From Candidatus Ornithomonoglobus merdipullorum (GTDB taxonomy: Bacteria > Bacillota > Clostridia > UBA1381), in NCBI GenBank assembly GCA_018714695.1, contig DVNB01000051.1, positions 1-34,576 of the forward strand: 34,576 bases of DNA, written 5' to 3'. The translations under genes were made by a program, and so were the position numbers. Positions 33,501 to 34,576 of this stretch are shown here, piece by piece (position 1 is the first letter of the stretch; every line of letters begins with the position of its first letter). The notes beneath the pieces were generated by a model. It saw only the letters and a program-made list of their open reading frames with translations, ran no database searches and was not told where the DNA came from.

Positions 33501-34576
33501 CTAATTCTTGTCAAAATAGTGCTTGCGTTTTATCCAAACAAATCCGTCGTATTTAGTAATTATAGCCACATCCACAGGACCTCCAACAGTTCCTGTATTG
33601 CCGTCTAAAGCTATTTTTCTTCGTAATGATGTTATATTTATCATTGATTCAGCCAAAAGGGCTAAATCATGTATTGGCAATGCAGTAATTGATTGCATTA
33701 TTGGCTTAAAATAATTTGTTTGAGCCGTTTGTGCTACATTTTGGATAAGTTCATTTGTAGAATCAAGTAATTTATTTTGTATTAGACATTTGGCATCTTG
33801 TGCAAAAAGATCATCCTCCATATCATTAATACATTTCTCAATTTTTTGGCGGATTTCTTTGTTAATATAATCAATATAACTATTATTTATACCAAATAAA
33901 AACGTATGCATTACATCTTCTTGAGCTAACGGCGCTATAGAAGAAGGATTATCACCAGTGATACATTGTCTGCCTTTAATAAAATAGCAAACGACGTTGT
34001 TTATTATTCCAAAAATATGTATGTGAATCATTTGAGGAAAGATCTCTTGTTCACCATAGCCTGCAAAGACTAACCCCGTATATCCGGTTTGAAATAATAA
34101 TTTATCAAAGTTCAGACATAAAAATGAAGCAAAATGCTCAATTTGTTCATTATCTGCATAAGTCATATGTTCCATAATGCAATTTTTGATATCAATTAGA
34201 TATGAATCATAAATATATTGCTGTACGCTATTTTCGATTTGAGATGTTTGTTTTAATATATTTTTTTCTATTCGTTGCATACAATCTTCTTCTATTTGTT
34301 TTAAGTCATCTGTTGATAATTTGCGTTCAAGTACATTCTTCCCGATTTTTGTTAAAATGTTCATGTTCCGCAAAACATTAGAACATATATTTAGGACTAA
34401 TTGTTTTTCATTTTGTTCAAATTTGAATAATGATTTTTCTTCAATTATAAACCTCAAAAAAGAATTCACACAATCTTCTAAAGAATTAAAAACTGTGTTT
34501 CCAATTTTCTCCTTAAATAAACCCAAAACAATTTCCATAGGAACATCCATTAAATTAACGTTAGAGTACATTATAG
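33501..34576 (-). CDS. Partial gene, probable proteasome-like (Ntn-hydrolase) family protein of unknown role
   Basis: The frame is open to the right edge (an ATA codon precedes the first ATG at 34571), so the true start lies outside. 356+ residues are visible. The beginning, MYSNVNLMDVPMEIVLGLFK, and the end, GTVGGPVDVAIITKYDGFVW then IKRKHYFDKN, recall a family of hypothetical proteins whose missing first ~45 residues resemble a proteasome-type Ntn-hydrolase core. TGLVFAGYGEQEIFP would be the next strand of that fold. That match is from memory and not computed. The gene is much more AT-rich than its neighbours and rich in Asn/Ile/Lys, suggesting transfer. No membrane segments or signal peptide are evident in the visible part. 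Confidence 0.5.
   Translation of the reverse strand, partial: IMYSNVNLMDVPMEIVLGLFKEKIGNTVFNSLEDCVNSFLRFIIEEKSLFKFEQNEKQLVLNICSNVLRNMNILTKIGKNVLERKLSTDDLKQIEEDCMQRIEKNILKQTSQIENSVQQYIYDSYLIDIKNCIMEHMTYADNEQIEHFASFLCLNFDKLLFQTGYTGLVFAGYGEQEIFPQMIHIHIFGIINNVVCYFIKGRQCITGDNPSSIAPLAQEDVMHTFLFGINNSYIDYINKEIRQKIEKCINDMEDDLFAQDAKCLIQNKLLDSTNELIQNVAQTAQTNYFKPIMQSITALPIHDLALLAESMINITSLRRKIALDGNTGTVGGPVDVAIITKYDGFVWIKRKHYFDKN

Noticed and set aside
1-34576. CRISPR array, tRNA/rRNA genes, insertion sequence or prophage genes
   Set aside because: No regularly spaced repeats, no clover-leaf genes, and no transposase, integrase or phage structural gene was recognised.

Overview
The window looks like chromosome of an anaerobic, Gram-positive-type clostridial bacterium. 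The core block gdpP-rplI-dnaB-tilS-ftsH is a familiar Firmicutes arrangement. A secreted protein carries three S-layer homology (SLH) domains, which fits a single-membrane cell wall. Pyruvate formate-lyase points to fermentation. SLH proteins, a GH53 galactanase and galacturonate-pathway genes together would suit a gut pectin or fibre degrader (Oscillospirales or Monoglobaceae-like). That placement is inference and cannot be proven from the window.

Layout. (1) 1-2185 (-): pflB, cut at its 3' end by the left edge, with a perfect-consensus promoter and a structured leader. (2) 2575-3360 (+): a ZupT-type ZIP metal transporter. (3) 3452-7957 (-): a secreted-protein locus made of a BspA-like leucine-rich-repeat protein followed by two copper-amine-oxidase-N-domain proteins. 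The two share a near-identical N-terminal module and an unrecognised C-terminal module. A divergent XRE regulator (8105-8461) flanks the locus, and a perfect dyad sits inside the locus promoter. (4) 8659-11432 (+): uxaB-uxaA, two steps of D-galacturonate breakdown. (5) 11613-17348 (+): MazG-like protein, GdpP c-di-AMP phosphodiesterase, ribosomal protein L9, DnaB helicase and TilS. A separate promoter then drives ftsH and a DUF1858 protein (17425-19457). (6) 19509-20123 (-): a CmpB-like membrane protein, divergent from a TetR-type regulator (20325-20888). (7) 21025-23613: a secreted multidomain GH53 endo-galactanase with a dyad operator just downstream of its promoter. (8) 23763-26327: a copper P-type ATPase fused in frame to a C-terminal CopZ-like domain, with a ribosome binding site and ATG at the junction. 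(9) 26483-29585: an SLH-anchored phosphodiester glycosidase and a second ZIP transporter. (10) 29770-32163: a LacI regulator with its own TGCAAACGTTTGCA operator, then a MATE exporter. (11) 32222-33211: a YghZ-type aldo/keto reductase. (12) 33278-34576 (-): an AT-rich segment with a gene open at the right edge, probably of an uncharacterised proteasome-like (Ntn-hydrolase) family. A structured non-coding tract and a strong terminator follow it.

How the parts fit. GH53 would release galactan side chains of pectin, and UxaB/UxaA process galacturonate from its backbone. The two ZIP carriers and CopA handle divalent metals and copper. The gdpP-ftsH block is housekeeping. The likeliest under-described material is the LRR/CuAO-N surface locus with its XRE switch, the copA-copZ fusion with an internal start, and the right-edge gene. 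No tRNA, rRNA, CRISPR array, insertion sequence or replication origin was seen.
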